A DNA stretch of 64,000 nucleotides from Sapria himalayana (lineage: Eukaryota; Streptophyta; Magnoliopsida; Malpighiales; Rafflesiaceae): assembly GCA_029783825.1 (NCBI GenBank), contig JAREIK010001468.1:4882261-4946260 (forward strand). Reading direction: 5' to 3'. This document shows, in pieces, positions 11,709-20,858 of this stretch. Under the pieces are notes generated by a model. The model saw only the letters and a program-made list of their open reading frames with translations. It was not told where the DNA came from and did no database searches. Position numbers and translations under genes: made by a program. Within the stretch, counting starts at the first letter, position 1, and each line of letters starts with the position of its first letter.

Positions 11709-14700
11709 ATCCCCCTGATTCGATGTAGTTGAGGTCAGTCCAAGCTTTTCTCTCAAATAGATAAGCTTTTCTCTTGGTAAGGACTTTGTGAATATATCGG
11801 CAACTTGATCTTCAGTCCTGCAAAAAACCAATTTAACTTCATTAGATTCAATCGTATCCTTAATAAAGTGATATTTCAAACATATGTGTTTAGTTCGACT
11901 GTGCATTACCAAATCACTCGCAATAGATATAGTGGATTGATTATCACACAGAATTTTTGTTGGATATTTTTGGACTTTATCTAAGTCGCCCAACAGTTTT
12001 CTAAGCCATAAGGCTTGAGAGGTTGCAACTGAAGCTGAAACATATTCAGCTTCAGTAGTGGACAAAGCTACAGTTGATTGTTTCTTGGACTGCCAAGAAA
12101 CTGCAGCAGTTCCAAGATTAAATACATATCCAGAGGTACTTTTGTAATCCTCTGGATTTCCTCCCCAATCACTGTCACAATAACCTATGATTTCTGTATG
12201 GTTGATTCTATGATATTTCAGACCTAAATTAAGTGTACCTTTGAGATATCTCAATATACGTTTAGCAGCACTTAAGTGTATATGATTCGGACAGTGCATA
12301 AAACGTGATAACAAATGAACTGAGAAAACTATGTCAGGTCTGGTTGCTGATGCATACAGTAGACTGCCTATTAGACTTCTGAAATTTTTCATATTTACTG
12401 GTTTACCCTTAGCTGAAAGAAGTTTTTGATTTACTTCTAAAGGGGTAGATACTGGTTTGCAGTCACTCATTCCAAAGTTTTTCAATACTTGTTTAATGTA
12501 TGAGGTTTGAGAAACGGACACACCACTTGTGTCTTGAATTATTTCAAGTCCTAGGAATTGTGTTAGACTTCCTAGATCAGACATTTCATATCTAAATTCC
12601 ATTTCTCTCCTAAAATTATTTATCAATTCTGTTTTATTACTTGTAAATACAATATCATCAACATACAAAGAAACAATCAAAATTCCAGATTTGTTATCTC
12701 TTTTAATATAGAGTGTAGGCTCACTCTTGCTTCTACTGAATCCTTGATTCAGAAGATAAGAGTTGATTTGTTGATACCAAGCACGAGGAGCTTGTTTCAA
12801 CCCATACAAGGCCTTATTTAATTTATAAACACAGTGTTCACTCCCCATTTTCACAAACCCAGGGGGTTGTTCTACATATATATCTTCCTTAAGTTTTCCA
12901 TTTAAAAAGGCATACTTTATATCCAATTGGAATATATTCCAACCTTTCTGTCCGGCTAAGGCTATTAAGAGCCTTATGGTTTCTAACCTTGCCACTGGAG
13001 CAAAGGTTTCATGGTAGTCTAATCCAGGTTTTTGTGAGTAACCTTTGGCTACCAATTGAGCCTTGTATACAGGCTGATTTGAGTTTGATTTAAATTTAAT
13101 TCTATAAATCCACTTAACACCTATACTGTGTTTATTTTGAGGTAAGTCAACTAAAGTCCAAGTGTTATTTTTCTCAATAACAGACATTTCTGTCTGCATC
13201 GCTTTGAACCAGAATTGATGTTTTACAGCCTCTTCATAGTTGAGTGTCTCAACTGAGGTGTAGTTACATCTCTGATAAATGTCTGACAGGTTTCTATATT
13301 TTACAGGGGTTATTTTACTAAGTTCAGTCCTCGATTCAGAATTAGATGATGTACAATCACTATGTTCAGAAACAGATTTGGACTTATATTGAGAATCATG
13401 TTCAGTAAAAGAATCAGAATCAGAAATAATCTCAGAAGTAAAAGTAGAGGGTGAGCCGAAATCATACCTTGGAGCATTTTTAAATTTATAGCAGGTTGCA
13501 CCAGCTTCTGTGCAACCATTTTTGGTTCCACAATTTGCTTCACTTAAATCTCCATCCCATATACTATTTTCATCAATCAAAATATCTCTACTCACCAGAA
13601 ATGTCTTTGTTTCTGGTGAGTACAGTCTGTAACCCTTGGATTGCAGACTGTAGCCTACAAAAATACATTTTAGACTCTTGGAGTCTAATTTGGTTCTATG
13701 TGCACTTGGTATATGGGAGTAACAAACACTCCCAAATACCTTTAGGTGTTTAACACTAGGCTTCCTACCAGTCCAGGCTTGCAATGGAGTTATGTTTTCC
13801 AGTGCTTTGGTTGGGCATCTATTGAGCAGGTACACAGAAGTGTTCACTGCCTCTGCCCAAAAAATCTTTGGTAGGTTTTTATGATTTAACAATGTTCTGG
13901 CCATTTCCATTATTGTCCTATTTTTCCTCTCCACAACTCCATTCTGTTGTGGTGAGTAAGCAGTGGTAAGTTGTCTAGTTATTCCTTTAGATTCACAGTA
14001 ATCTGTGAATTTTTGAGAGAGGAACTCACCTCCTCTGTCTGTTCTAAGTGATTTGACACTTAGACCAAATTGTCTCTCAACAAGAGGTAAAAGTTTCTTG
14101 AAGCATTCAAGTGCTTCAGACTTGTGCTTCAAGAAAAAAACCCATATATATCTTGTGCAGTCATCTATAAATAACAGGAAATAACTACTACTGCCTAAGG
14201 ACTTTACTGACATAGGACCACATATGTTAGCATGTAATAATTCCAGAGGTTGAGAAGCTTTCCAGGCAGAGTGCTTCGGAAAGCTTCTTCTGGATTGTTT
14301 TCCCAGTGAACATACTTCACAGATAGAATTAGGTGGTGTAAGGTTTGAAGGCATACCAGTTACCAAATTATTTTGAAAAATATTTTTTAGGTCAGAGTAA
14401 TTCAAATGCCCAAACCTTCTGTGCCATAGAGAGGTGACAGATTGGACATTCATTGAGAATGCCTTATCTGTTTTCTCAGCAAATGTCAGTGGAAAACTTC
14501 TTCCACTCGACATTTTCACAATCCAGGAAGGTTGATTGCAATTTTGGTCAAAAATTTTACATATTTTATTTTCAAACATTAATTTATAGCATTTTTCAAT
14601 TAATTGGCCGACACTTAGTAGATTATGGTCCAAGGCAGGAACCAGAAGTACATCTTTTATGAACTTTGTTCCAGAGCAGGTGGGTACTGCCACTCTGCCC

Positions 14701-14741
14701 TTAGTTTGCGCCTGAACTAGTTCACCATTCCCCAATTTGAC
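11703..14741 (-). CDS. Copia pol polyprotein: protease end, integrase, reverse transcriptase, RNase H
   Basis: The frame continues directly from gag after one TAA at 14742-14744 and stays open for about 1010 codons. Numbering from the first internal TTG (14735): GAG-pre-integrase and zinc-binding residues H105, H110, C139 and C142; integrase core with HANICGPM (168-175), D233 in RTDRGGEF and E269 in NGVVERKN, which gives the D-35-E spacing; then a copia-type reverse transcriptase with DIKYAFLNG and the YVDD site; then RNase H with CDSDWGG and TEAEY. The first catalytic Asp of the integrase, normally HxD, is Asn (N170). No ATG is expected here; pol is made as part of the gag-pol frame. The stop and the N170 change suggest it no longer moves by itself. 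Confidence 0.9.
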   Translation of the reverse strand, partial: VKLGNGELVQAQTKGRVAVPTCSGTKFIKDVLLVPALDHNLLSVGQLIEKCYKLMFENKICKIFDQNCNQPSWIVKMSSGRSFPLTFAEKTDKAFSMNVQSVTSLWHRRFGHLNYSDLKNIFQNNLVTGMPSNLTPPNSICEVCSLGKQSRRSFPKHSAWKASQPLELLHANICGPMSVKSLGSSSYFLLFIDDCTRYIWVFFLKHKSEALECFKKLLPLVERQFGLSVKSLRTDRGGEFLSQKFTDYCESKGITRQLTTAYSPQQNGVVERKNRTIMEMARTLLNHKNLPKIFWAEAVNTSVYLLNRCPTKALENITPLQAWTGRKPSVKHLKVFGSVCYSHIPSAHRTKLDSKSLKCIFVGYSLQSKGYRLYSPETKTFLVSRDILIDENSIWDGDLSEANCGTKNGCTEAGATCYKFKNAPRYDFGSPSTFTSEIISDSDSFTEHDSQYKSKSVSEHSDCTSSNSESRTELSKITPVKYRNLSDIYQRCNYTSVETLNYEEAVKHQFWFKAMQTEMSVIEKNNTWTLVDLPQNKHSIGVKWIYRIKFKSNSNQPVYKAQLVAKGYSQKPGLDYHETFAPVARLETIRLLIALAGQKGWNIFQLDIKYAFLNGKLKEDIYVEQPPGFVKMGSEHCVYKLNKALYGLKQAPRAWYQQINSYLLNQGFSRSKSEPTLYIKRDNKSGILIVSLYVDDIVFTSNKTELINNFRREMEFRYEMSDLGSLTQFLGLEIIQDTSGVSVSQTSYIKQVLKNFGMSDCKPVSTPLEVNQKLLSAKGKPVNMKNFRSLIGSLLYASATRPDIVFSVHLLSRFMHCPNHIHLSAAKRILRYLKGTLNLGLKYHRINHTEIIGYCDSDWGGNPEDYKSTSGYVFNLGTAAVSWQSKKQSTVALSTTEAEYVSASVATSQALWLRKLLGDLDKVQKYPTKILCDNQSTISIASDLVMHSRTKHICLKYHFIKDTIESNEVKLVFCRTEDQVADIFTKSLPREKLIYLREKLGLTSTTSNQGDC
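11709..11717 (-). other. Polypurine tract of the copia element
   Basis: On the - strand AGGGGGAT lies directly before the TGTTG start of the 3' LTR, the usual site and composition of the plus-strand primer. Confidence 0.8.
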
Positions 14742-15857
14742 TTATGAATTTACTACTGGAAGTAAATCCACAAATATCTCTTCATTTCCAGACATGTGGT
14801 TTGAGCAGCCACTGTCCAGAAACCAAGTGTTTATTGAGTGTGTATTTTCTGTTTCATTTACATAAAACAGATGTTCTACAGAACTTACTCGTTCTGTAAA
14901 ACCAGCACTCTGGTTGGAGATGTTCTTACAGTTCTTTGAACTGTGCCTAAACTTTTTACAGTTTTGGCACTGATTTTGTTTTCTAAACCAACACTCTGTC
15001 GCAGTGTGGTTTAGTCTCTTGCAAATAGTGCAAGAGGAAAATTGTTCCTTAGATGAGTTTGAAGAGTGAGTAGAGAAAGAGCCTGTTTTAATTTTATTTT
15101 TATTTTTATTTTTAGATCCATACCTTAGTGCATTTTTCTTGTTCCTCATATCTCTGTATTGCTCTTCAGCCTTAATGGAGCTATCTTCCCATCTTGACTG
15201 CATTGCAGTCTCTGCAGAACATTCTGCTCTCTTCAGTAATCGACCCTCATAAGACTTCAGGGAGCTCAAAACTTGCTGGATGGAGAGTTTTGATAGGTCT
15301 TTGGTCTCCTCAATAACTGCCACAATGGCATCAAATTTATCAGGCATGCAGATTAAAAGTTTTTCAACCAATCGAGTCTCAGAGACATTTTCTCCATGAA
15401 TCTTTAGTTGTTTAACAATATCTAAGAACTGAGTTGAAAACTCAGTAAGAGAATCTGAGTTTTTCATACTCAGATTCTCGAAGTCTTTTCTCAAGGAGTG
15501 CAGAAGAGCTCCTCGAGCCTTCTTATCTCCTTGATATTCCTCGATTAGGAGGTCCCATGCCTCCTTGGCTTGAGTACAGCCAAGTAATCTAGGGAATATC
15601 ACATTACTTACACCCTGTTGGATGAAAAGTAATGCCTTAGCATTTAACTTCCTCAATTCCTTCTCTTGTAACAGTTCTTTACCTTCAAGAATAGAGAAAT
15701 TAAGAGCTTCTTCATATCCAGAAACCACTATTTCCCATATGTCTTGGGAGATAAATAATGTTCGCATTTTGACAAGCCAATAGTCAAAATTATCACCATA
15801 AAACAAGGGAATAGGAATTAAACCCGAGTTTGATGTGTTTTGAGTTTTTGAAAACAT
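14742..15857 (-). CDS. Copia gag with start of protease, ends at in-frame TAA
   Basis: A frame of 371 codons from ATG at 15857. Residues 15-36 (PIPLFYGDNFDYWLVKMRTL) fit the N-terminal gag segment of plant copia elements (DUF4219/UBN2 type), followed by the helical capsid region to about 210 and a basic, Lys-Asn-rich linker. Two CCHC zinc knuckles follow: C276-x2-C279-x4-H284-x4-C289 and C297-x2-C300-x4-H305-x4-C310. The aspartic protease active site is WFLDSG with D348. The frame stops at TAA (14742-14744), 22 codons after that Asp, and pol follows in the same frame. In most plant copia elements gag-pol is one open frame, so this TAA is best read as a single nonsense change; regulated readthrough is possible but has no support here. 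Confidence 0.9.
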   Translation of the reverse strand: MFSKTQNTSNSGLIPIPLFYGDNFDYWLVKMRTLFISQDIWEIVVSGYEEALNFSILEGKELLQEKELRKLNAKALLFIQQGVSNVIFPRLLGCTQAKEAWDLLIEEYQGDKKARGALLHSLRKDFENLSMKNSDSLTEFSTQFLDIVKQLKIHGENVSETRLVEKLLICMPDKFDAIVAVIEETKDLSKLSIQQVLSSLKSYEGRLLKRAECSAETAMQSRWEDSSIKAEEQYRDMRNKKNALRYGSKNKNKNKIKTGSFSTHSSNSSKEQFSSCTICKRLNHTATECWFRKQNQCQNCKKFRHSSKNCKNISNQSAGFTERVSSVEHLFYVNETENTHSINTWFLDSGCSNHMSGNEEIFVDLLPVVNS

Positions 15858-16082
15858 AATATCTTAAGAACAGCTTGAAAAAATATGAACAGAAAGTTGG
15901 GGTTTTGTTAAAAATAGGTTTTAAAAAACCACAAAACCTTTAGATCTTACTAGATCTGGTTAGATTTATGCTCGATCTTAAGAAATTTGTGAGAATTATT
16001 TAGGTTTTCAGAGAACGCCTAACTGGAGAAATTAGATTTGAATATTGTTCAAAAATAATTTCAATCGCAGTTAGGTATCGAT

Positions 16083-16094
16083 GATCTGATACCA
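16083..16094 (-). other. Primer-binding site (initiator-Met tRNA)
   Basis: On the - strand TGGTATCAGATC lies three bases inside the 5' LTR. TGGTATCAGAGC is the usual plant copia primer site, complementary to the 3' end of initiator-Met tRNA, so one position differs here. Confidence 0.9.
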
Positions 16095-16097
16095 CAA

Positions 16098-16414
16098 TGT
16101 TGTTTTTAAACAACTATTTCTTGTTTAACACAAGAAATTCTCAAGAACATAAGCATAAACTAGAAGAAGAAGAGATGAACAGAGGAGAAGAAGAGAGGAA
16201 GAAATATCGCGCAGCAGAGCAATTCAAAAACCAATCAATAAATGATCCAGCCGCTAGGTCAAAAGAAAATATCGGCTTTTATATCAGTCCGATAAATTAA
16301 AACAAATAAATGTACTGAAAAGAATACTTTATAGAAATGCACCGATAATTGCTCATTAAGGGCAATTTTGTAATTTCAATTTTATAACTCAACAAAACGA
16401 ACAGTCCGTCAACA
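16098..16414 (-). repeat. Copia 5' LTR (317 bp)
   Basis: Partner of 11392-11708. It is the 5' LTR of the left-pointing element, so its promoter would drive transcription to the left, away from the TTM coding exons. Its outer edge is at most a few hundred bases from the host leader exon. Confidence 0.95.
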
Positions 16415-16619
16415 CTTGTGCCTCCTAACCACCAAACCAACTCAGGAAGAAAATCAACTCAAGAGCAAGGTTGAGGCGACTTCGAGGACGGCTGCGTGCT
16501 AGCTCCCTCTGTAGAAAGTAAAGAAAATAACCAGAAACTCCCTCTGAACCCGCTACACCTCTTCTAACAACTACGCTCTCTTGATTGCTTCCTGGTTTCA
16601 AATCGAATTCCCAGATCAG
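16415..16619 (+). other. Probable non-coding leader exon of the TTM gene (right of the insertion)
   Basis: After the right CTTGT copy comes about 200 bp of GC-balanced sequence with CT-rich tracts (CTCCCTCTG, CTACGCTCTCTTGATTG), unlike the AT-rich introns around it. It ends in CAG at 16617-16619 followed by GCAAGA, which fits a GC-AG intron donor. A second candidate donor, CAG followed by GTAAAA, lies at 16860-16863. The coding start is 3.9 kb downstream behind a clear acceptor at 20510-20511, so a leader intron is needed. Exon limits are inference. Confidence 0.5.
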
Positions 16620-19600
16620 GCAAGAATCGCGTTAAATTGAAAAACAGATGCGCAAATTGTGTACTCTGCTGTTTTATGCTGGATAAATTGTTTCTGTATG
16701 CTGTCTACATCAATGTGAAAAATCTGGTCCAGATCTCTGTTTCTTCTATAACTAAATTATTCTGGTTATGCTCGAATCAAATCATGATGTTAAGTTTATA
16801 TCTATTGACTTCCATGATTCTTTTTTGTTTATTTCAATTAAAACATAACATCTCATGATCAGGTAAAACGGTATGGATTTCTCATTTTAAGTAATTAGAG
16901 TGGCATTGGGGTTAAATCTGTCAAGGGCACCTATAATTTTCACTGCTTAGATGGATATTCTGTTCATTTTCAAGCTTATTATCTTTGGACCTAAAGCCTT
17001 TTTAATTAACTCATGATATCCATTTATCTTGTGTATTAGTCAGTAATGACTGCCACATGTAAAGGCTAATTCAAATTTCAAAAAATATAGATATTCGGGC
17101 ATGATTTTGAAAAGGTATCACAAAAATTCTAGTATGCTCTAAAGCCTTCAAGGCCTATTCCATTTCTAGAATATTCTAGGGAGTTACTAGGTAATAAGAT
17201 TGTGATATGTTGTGCAATATGAGCTTCTAGCGAAGGAAAATTCTCATTGTATAAGATAGTCTTCTCATTGTTATACTCATTCTAGTTATATTCAATTTAT
17301 CTCATGAATTTATCTTTTGCTAAGCTTATTTGTGAGATTTTGTAGGCTTAACTCTCGTGAGATACAAGAACATACTGACCCAGGCAATTGAGAAAATAAA
17401 AATTTAGTCTAAGGTCGAACATCTAGTGCTAAAGTTTGTGATTAATAACAAATACACTTAGTAGAAAATAACCAATTTGATAAATTTTATTAGTTCGACT
17501 AAAATTTGAAAGAGAAATCAAACGTTAATTATTAAAACTTATTTATGATTTTTATGTTTTTAAAATGTTGGATGGATATGTTTTAAAAAGTTTATTTATG
17601 ATTTTTTTGTCATATAAAAAATGTGACTTCAAAATGATATTGTTATTTCAGAAGTTTTCATGACTTCATTGTAAATTGTTAGAGGATGAAAGTGCATTTG
17701 AGAATTGAGACTATGATGATGAAGCATCAATGTTGCTATTTCTTGTGATACATGACCAAAAGGAAGTATCTGCTCTAAACTTTGTCGAACTACTAATTTT
17801 ATTTCTTTCCTCAAAAAATGGTGAGTCATAAATGGAGAAGACATTATGATCATAGTGGATATTAAATAAAAAGAACATAATGGATGAATGTTGCTATTTC
17901 TTGTTTCAAATTGATATTTTTTAGCAACTAGTTTTTATCTTTTATTTCTAGTGATGAGCTTCTAATATCTAGCTTTGATATGATTGTGTTGACTATTCAA
18001 TTTATAGGTTATCGAGCTTTATGATATTCTTGCACACTCAATTAAATTGGAAGTTTAATTATATTTCATTTTTTAAAAATAAGTTTTAAATCGTCTATCC
18101 TTATCTCTATTTTTTTCATCGACTTATAATCAAAATATTTTTTACCACAAATTGTGTCTAGTCTTATATACACATGATCAAATCATATAAGTGTGATTGA
18201 TCAAATCATATAAGTATGGCACCTAAATATTTTTAAATCATATCTTATTTAATCATATTCTCATGAGTTTTTTAAATATTAACATTATAAATTTGGGTAA
18301 ATTCTATGATTAGCAATATGATCTTTTTGAGTTGATCAACATTCTCTTCTATTTATATCTTTAATTATGCAAAGATGTTCATGATTGAAACTGAGTTTTG
18401 AAATAAGATTTTAATTATGATTGAAAGTGATTATACATAGTTCATATATATACTTTATATATGACATGACTAGGGTCTAGGCATGACCCGACGTGGCCCA
18501 AGCTCTGGCTACCCCTAGGTTTATGCCAGGCTAACCCTAACTCAGAATGACATGTAAGTTTCATGTTCCAACTGAGGCTAGAATCTCTGCTGATCTGGAA
18601 TGAATTTTGCTGGTGCTGGCTTGCTTTGTAGGTTGTGATGTGTTGGATTGTCTTGTGACATGAAGCCAAACTCACAGCTCAATAGGATTCGAGCCATGCC
18701 ACTATGCCACCATTCATTGGTTGGCTTTCACCGGCTGTGCCAAGCTTGATTGATCTGTTGTCATCTCAACCTCAAAATATAATGCTCGCTTTGGATAAAT
18801 TCAAAAAAATACAATAATGAAATTTTAGTTTAAATATTTTAAAATTTTTTACATGTATTACTTTATTTTTTAAAATAATATAATCATTAAATAAGATAAA
18901 AATACATTGCAATTTCATACAAATGATATAATAGTAATAAATCAATGAGATACTATATGCTCCATAAAACAAGAGTGTTATTATGAAAAATTTATTAAAA
19001 TTCAAGGTTTTTTTGTATTTTTAATTAATCAACTCTAAGGATTTTTTGAGCATCATGTATAAATAATATTACATAATTTTTATATTTAATATATATTATC
19101 TACCTTGTAATATTATCAAAATTTGACTCTATTTTCAAATGAATTATCAATCTAAGATACTGCATTTTTAATATTATCTATTAAATTATTAATTATTTTT
19201 AATTTAATTTTCATCATTAAATTAATTCTATGACACGCTTATAAGAAAATTCCTTGATATGTGAATTTAAAATTCTTTTTTAGATGCAAATTCACAATCA
19301 TATTGAATATCACATTATTTAGGGTGATTGATATAATACAGTCATTCATATCATACTCTTGCAAGATATTAATGCAATGTTAAAAATATTTTATTTATTA
19401 TATTAAAAATTAATTAGTTGAGAATAACTAATTTTGGTTAAATTAATTGTTTTTCATTCATAACATGAGCAATGATATATGAATGTTTTTCTCATGTCTT
19501 ATCTCTTCAAAGACATTAATGCCAATAAATATTTTTGGCCAATAAATTAAATTTTCACCAAAATAGGCTATAATTAATGGTAAATGATATATGAATGTTA

Positions 19601-20511
19601 TGAATGTTTTTCATAACATGAGTATATGTTAGTCTTCAATTTTTATTGGTTATTCCCAAATCTCTCATGCTAGTTCTGGTTATTATCATAACACCCAAAA
19701 ACACAACAACAATAAATCTACACACTCACAAATCTTATAAGCCCAAACAATGACACCCAATGCACGCTAAAAATTATCGTAGCAATCATAAAAATCATCA
19801 TCATTGCCATTGTTGCTAGAATCACCATGCTATGAATGTCCATGTTAGAGTCGCCGAGGGAACTCCCAAAACCATCAAAATTTATTGAAAATCCACACAT
19901 AAATATATGAAAAACTCCAAAACATCTTTTTATAGATGTGACAAACCTCACAAACTTACTACCGAAGGCCTCTAGAATTGGCATTGTCATTATAGGTGCT
20001 CACCATTGACGCTCACCATTGGCACCAATCCTTGCAGGCACTCATGTAGGGTGCATTATTACCTTAATCACTATGTGTCATTCTTAATTTGTGTCTATGA
20101 TGCTTTGATACCATATTAAAGGTAGAATTTGTTAAGGCTCTGGCAATAGTTGATGAGGGAAAGGAGGAGGAAGGAGCGGAGAATTTCGGAGCAATATACG
20201 AATTTATTTTTATTAACTTTAAAAAATAAAAAAAAAATATATATATATTCTATGATTGGGGTAACTTACATGCACCATGTTCCCATACAATGTGAACAAG
20301 AAAAATAAATAAAATAAACATATAAATTATACTAAACCTTAACATATTTGGTAATAAATTTTTGGGATTATAATTAAGTAAACAAAACAACTATTGTAAA
20401 GCATGATCTAAGCCAACTTAAGATTGGCACAACATTATGAAGTTTTGGACCACATAGTGTTTTTTTAATTTAGTGTAATATTGATTTTCTGGAGGATTTG
20501 TTTTCATGCAG
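16620..20511 (+). other. Leader (5' UTR) intron of the TTM gene
   Basis: AT-rich sequence with no coding exon seen. It ends in a good acceptor (TTTTCATGCAG at 20501-20511). A less AT-rich patch at about 18470-18760 resembles decayed GC-rich transposon sequence but could not be assigned. Short open frames here have no codon bias or recognisable motif. An LTR-like fragment occupies about 20095-20345. Confidence 0.5.
20095..20345 (-). repeat. LTR-like fragment with tRNA-Met primer-site motif
   Basis: At 20103-20114 the - strand reads ATGGTATCAAAG, close to the initiator-Met primer site, and to its right lies an LTR-like stretch with a GA-rich block and the motif GATTGGGGTAACTTACATGC. The same motif and block order recur near 22985, 29110, 46645, 50090 and 61985, and the primer-site motif recurs near 52990. 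This looks like one LTR family present as decayed fragments. No matching LTR pair was found here. Confidence 0.5.
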
Positions 20512-20521
20512 GAATTACTAA

Positions 20522-20858
20522 ATGGTAAAAAATACTTCAGCCAGTGGCCACTCACCAAGGCGGCGCTTGGGTCTTTTGAGGGATTTAGTCCAGCTGATTA
20601 AAAAAGATGCTGAAAGATATGAGATTTCTCCAATTGATGACACTTTGTCTTTTGAGAAGGGCTTTTTCATCGTCATCCGTGCATGTCAGTTACTGGCTCA
20701 AAAGAATGATGGACTAGTATTGGTCGGAGTAGCTGGCCCCTCCGGAGCCGGAAAGACTGTGTTTTCCGAAAAGGTGATCAATTTTATGCCTAGCATTGCT
20801 CTGATATCCATGGACAATTACAATGATTCAAGCAGAATTGTTGATGGCAACTTTGATG
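20522..20858 (+). CDS. TTM1/2: TTM coding exon 1 (residues 1-112)
   Basis: The exon proper begins at 20512 behind the acceptor CATGCAG. The ATG at 20522 is the first in the exon and has a good context (AAATGG). It encodes the basic N-terminus, RYEISPIDDTLSFEKGFF, and Walker A GPSGAGKT (72-79). It ends GATG with donor GTAAAC, phase 1. The 337-nt length and the Asp codon split over the junction agree with exon 2. Confidence 0.95.

Larger units (their letters stand above)
11392..16414 (-). mobile_element. Ty1/copia LTR retrotransposon, near-complete, antisense to the TTM gene
   Basis: The element is 5023 bp long with two 317-bp LTRs, the 5-bp duplication CTTGT, a primer-binding site complementary to initiator-Met tRNA, a purine tract, and a gag-pro-pol frame on the - strand. 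The LTRs differ at 7 of 317 positions by eye (about 2.2 percent, six transitions or transversions spread singly and no indels). With a commonly used plant rate of 1.3e-8 per site per year this is a little under one million years; that date is inference. It is damaged by one in-frame stop between gag and pol and by a change in the integrase catalytic triad. It lies in the promoter or leader of the host gene, facing the opposite way. Confidence 0.95.
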
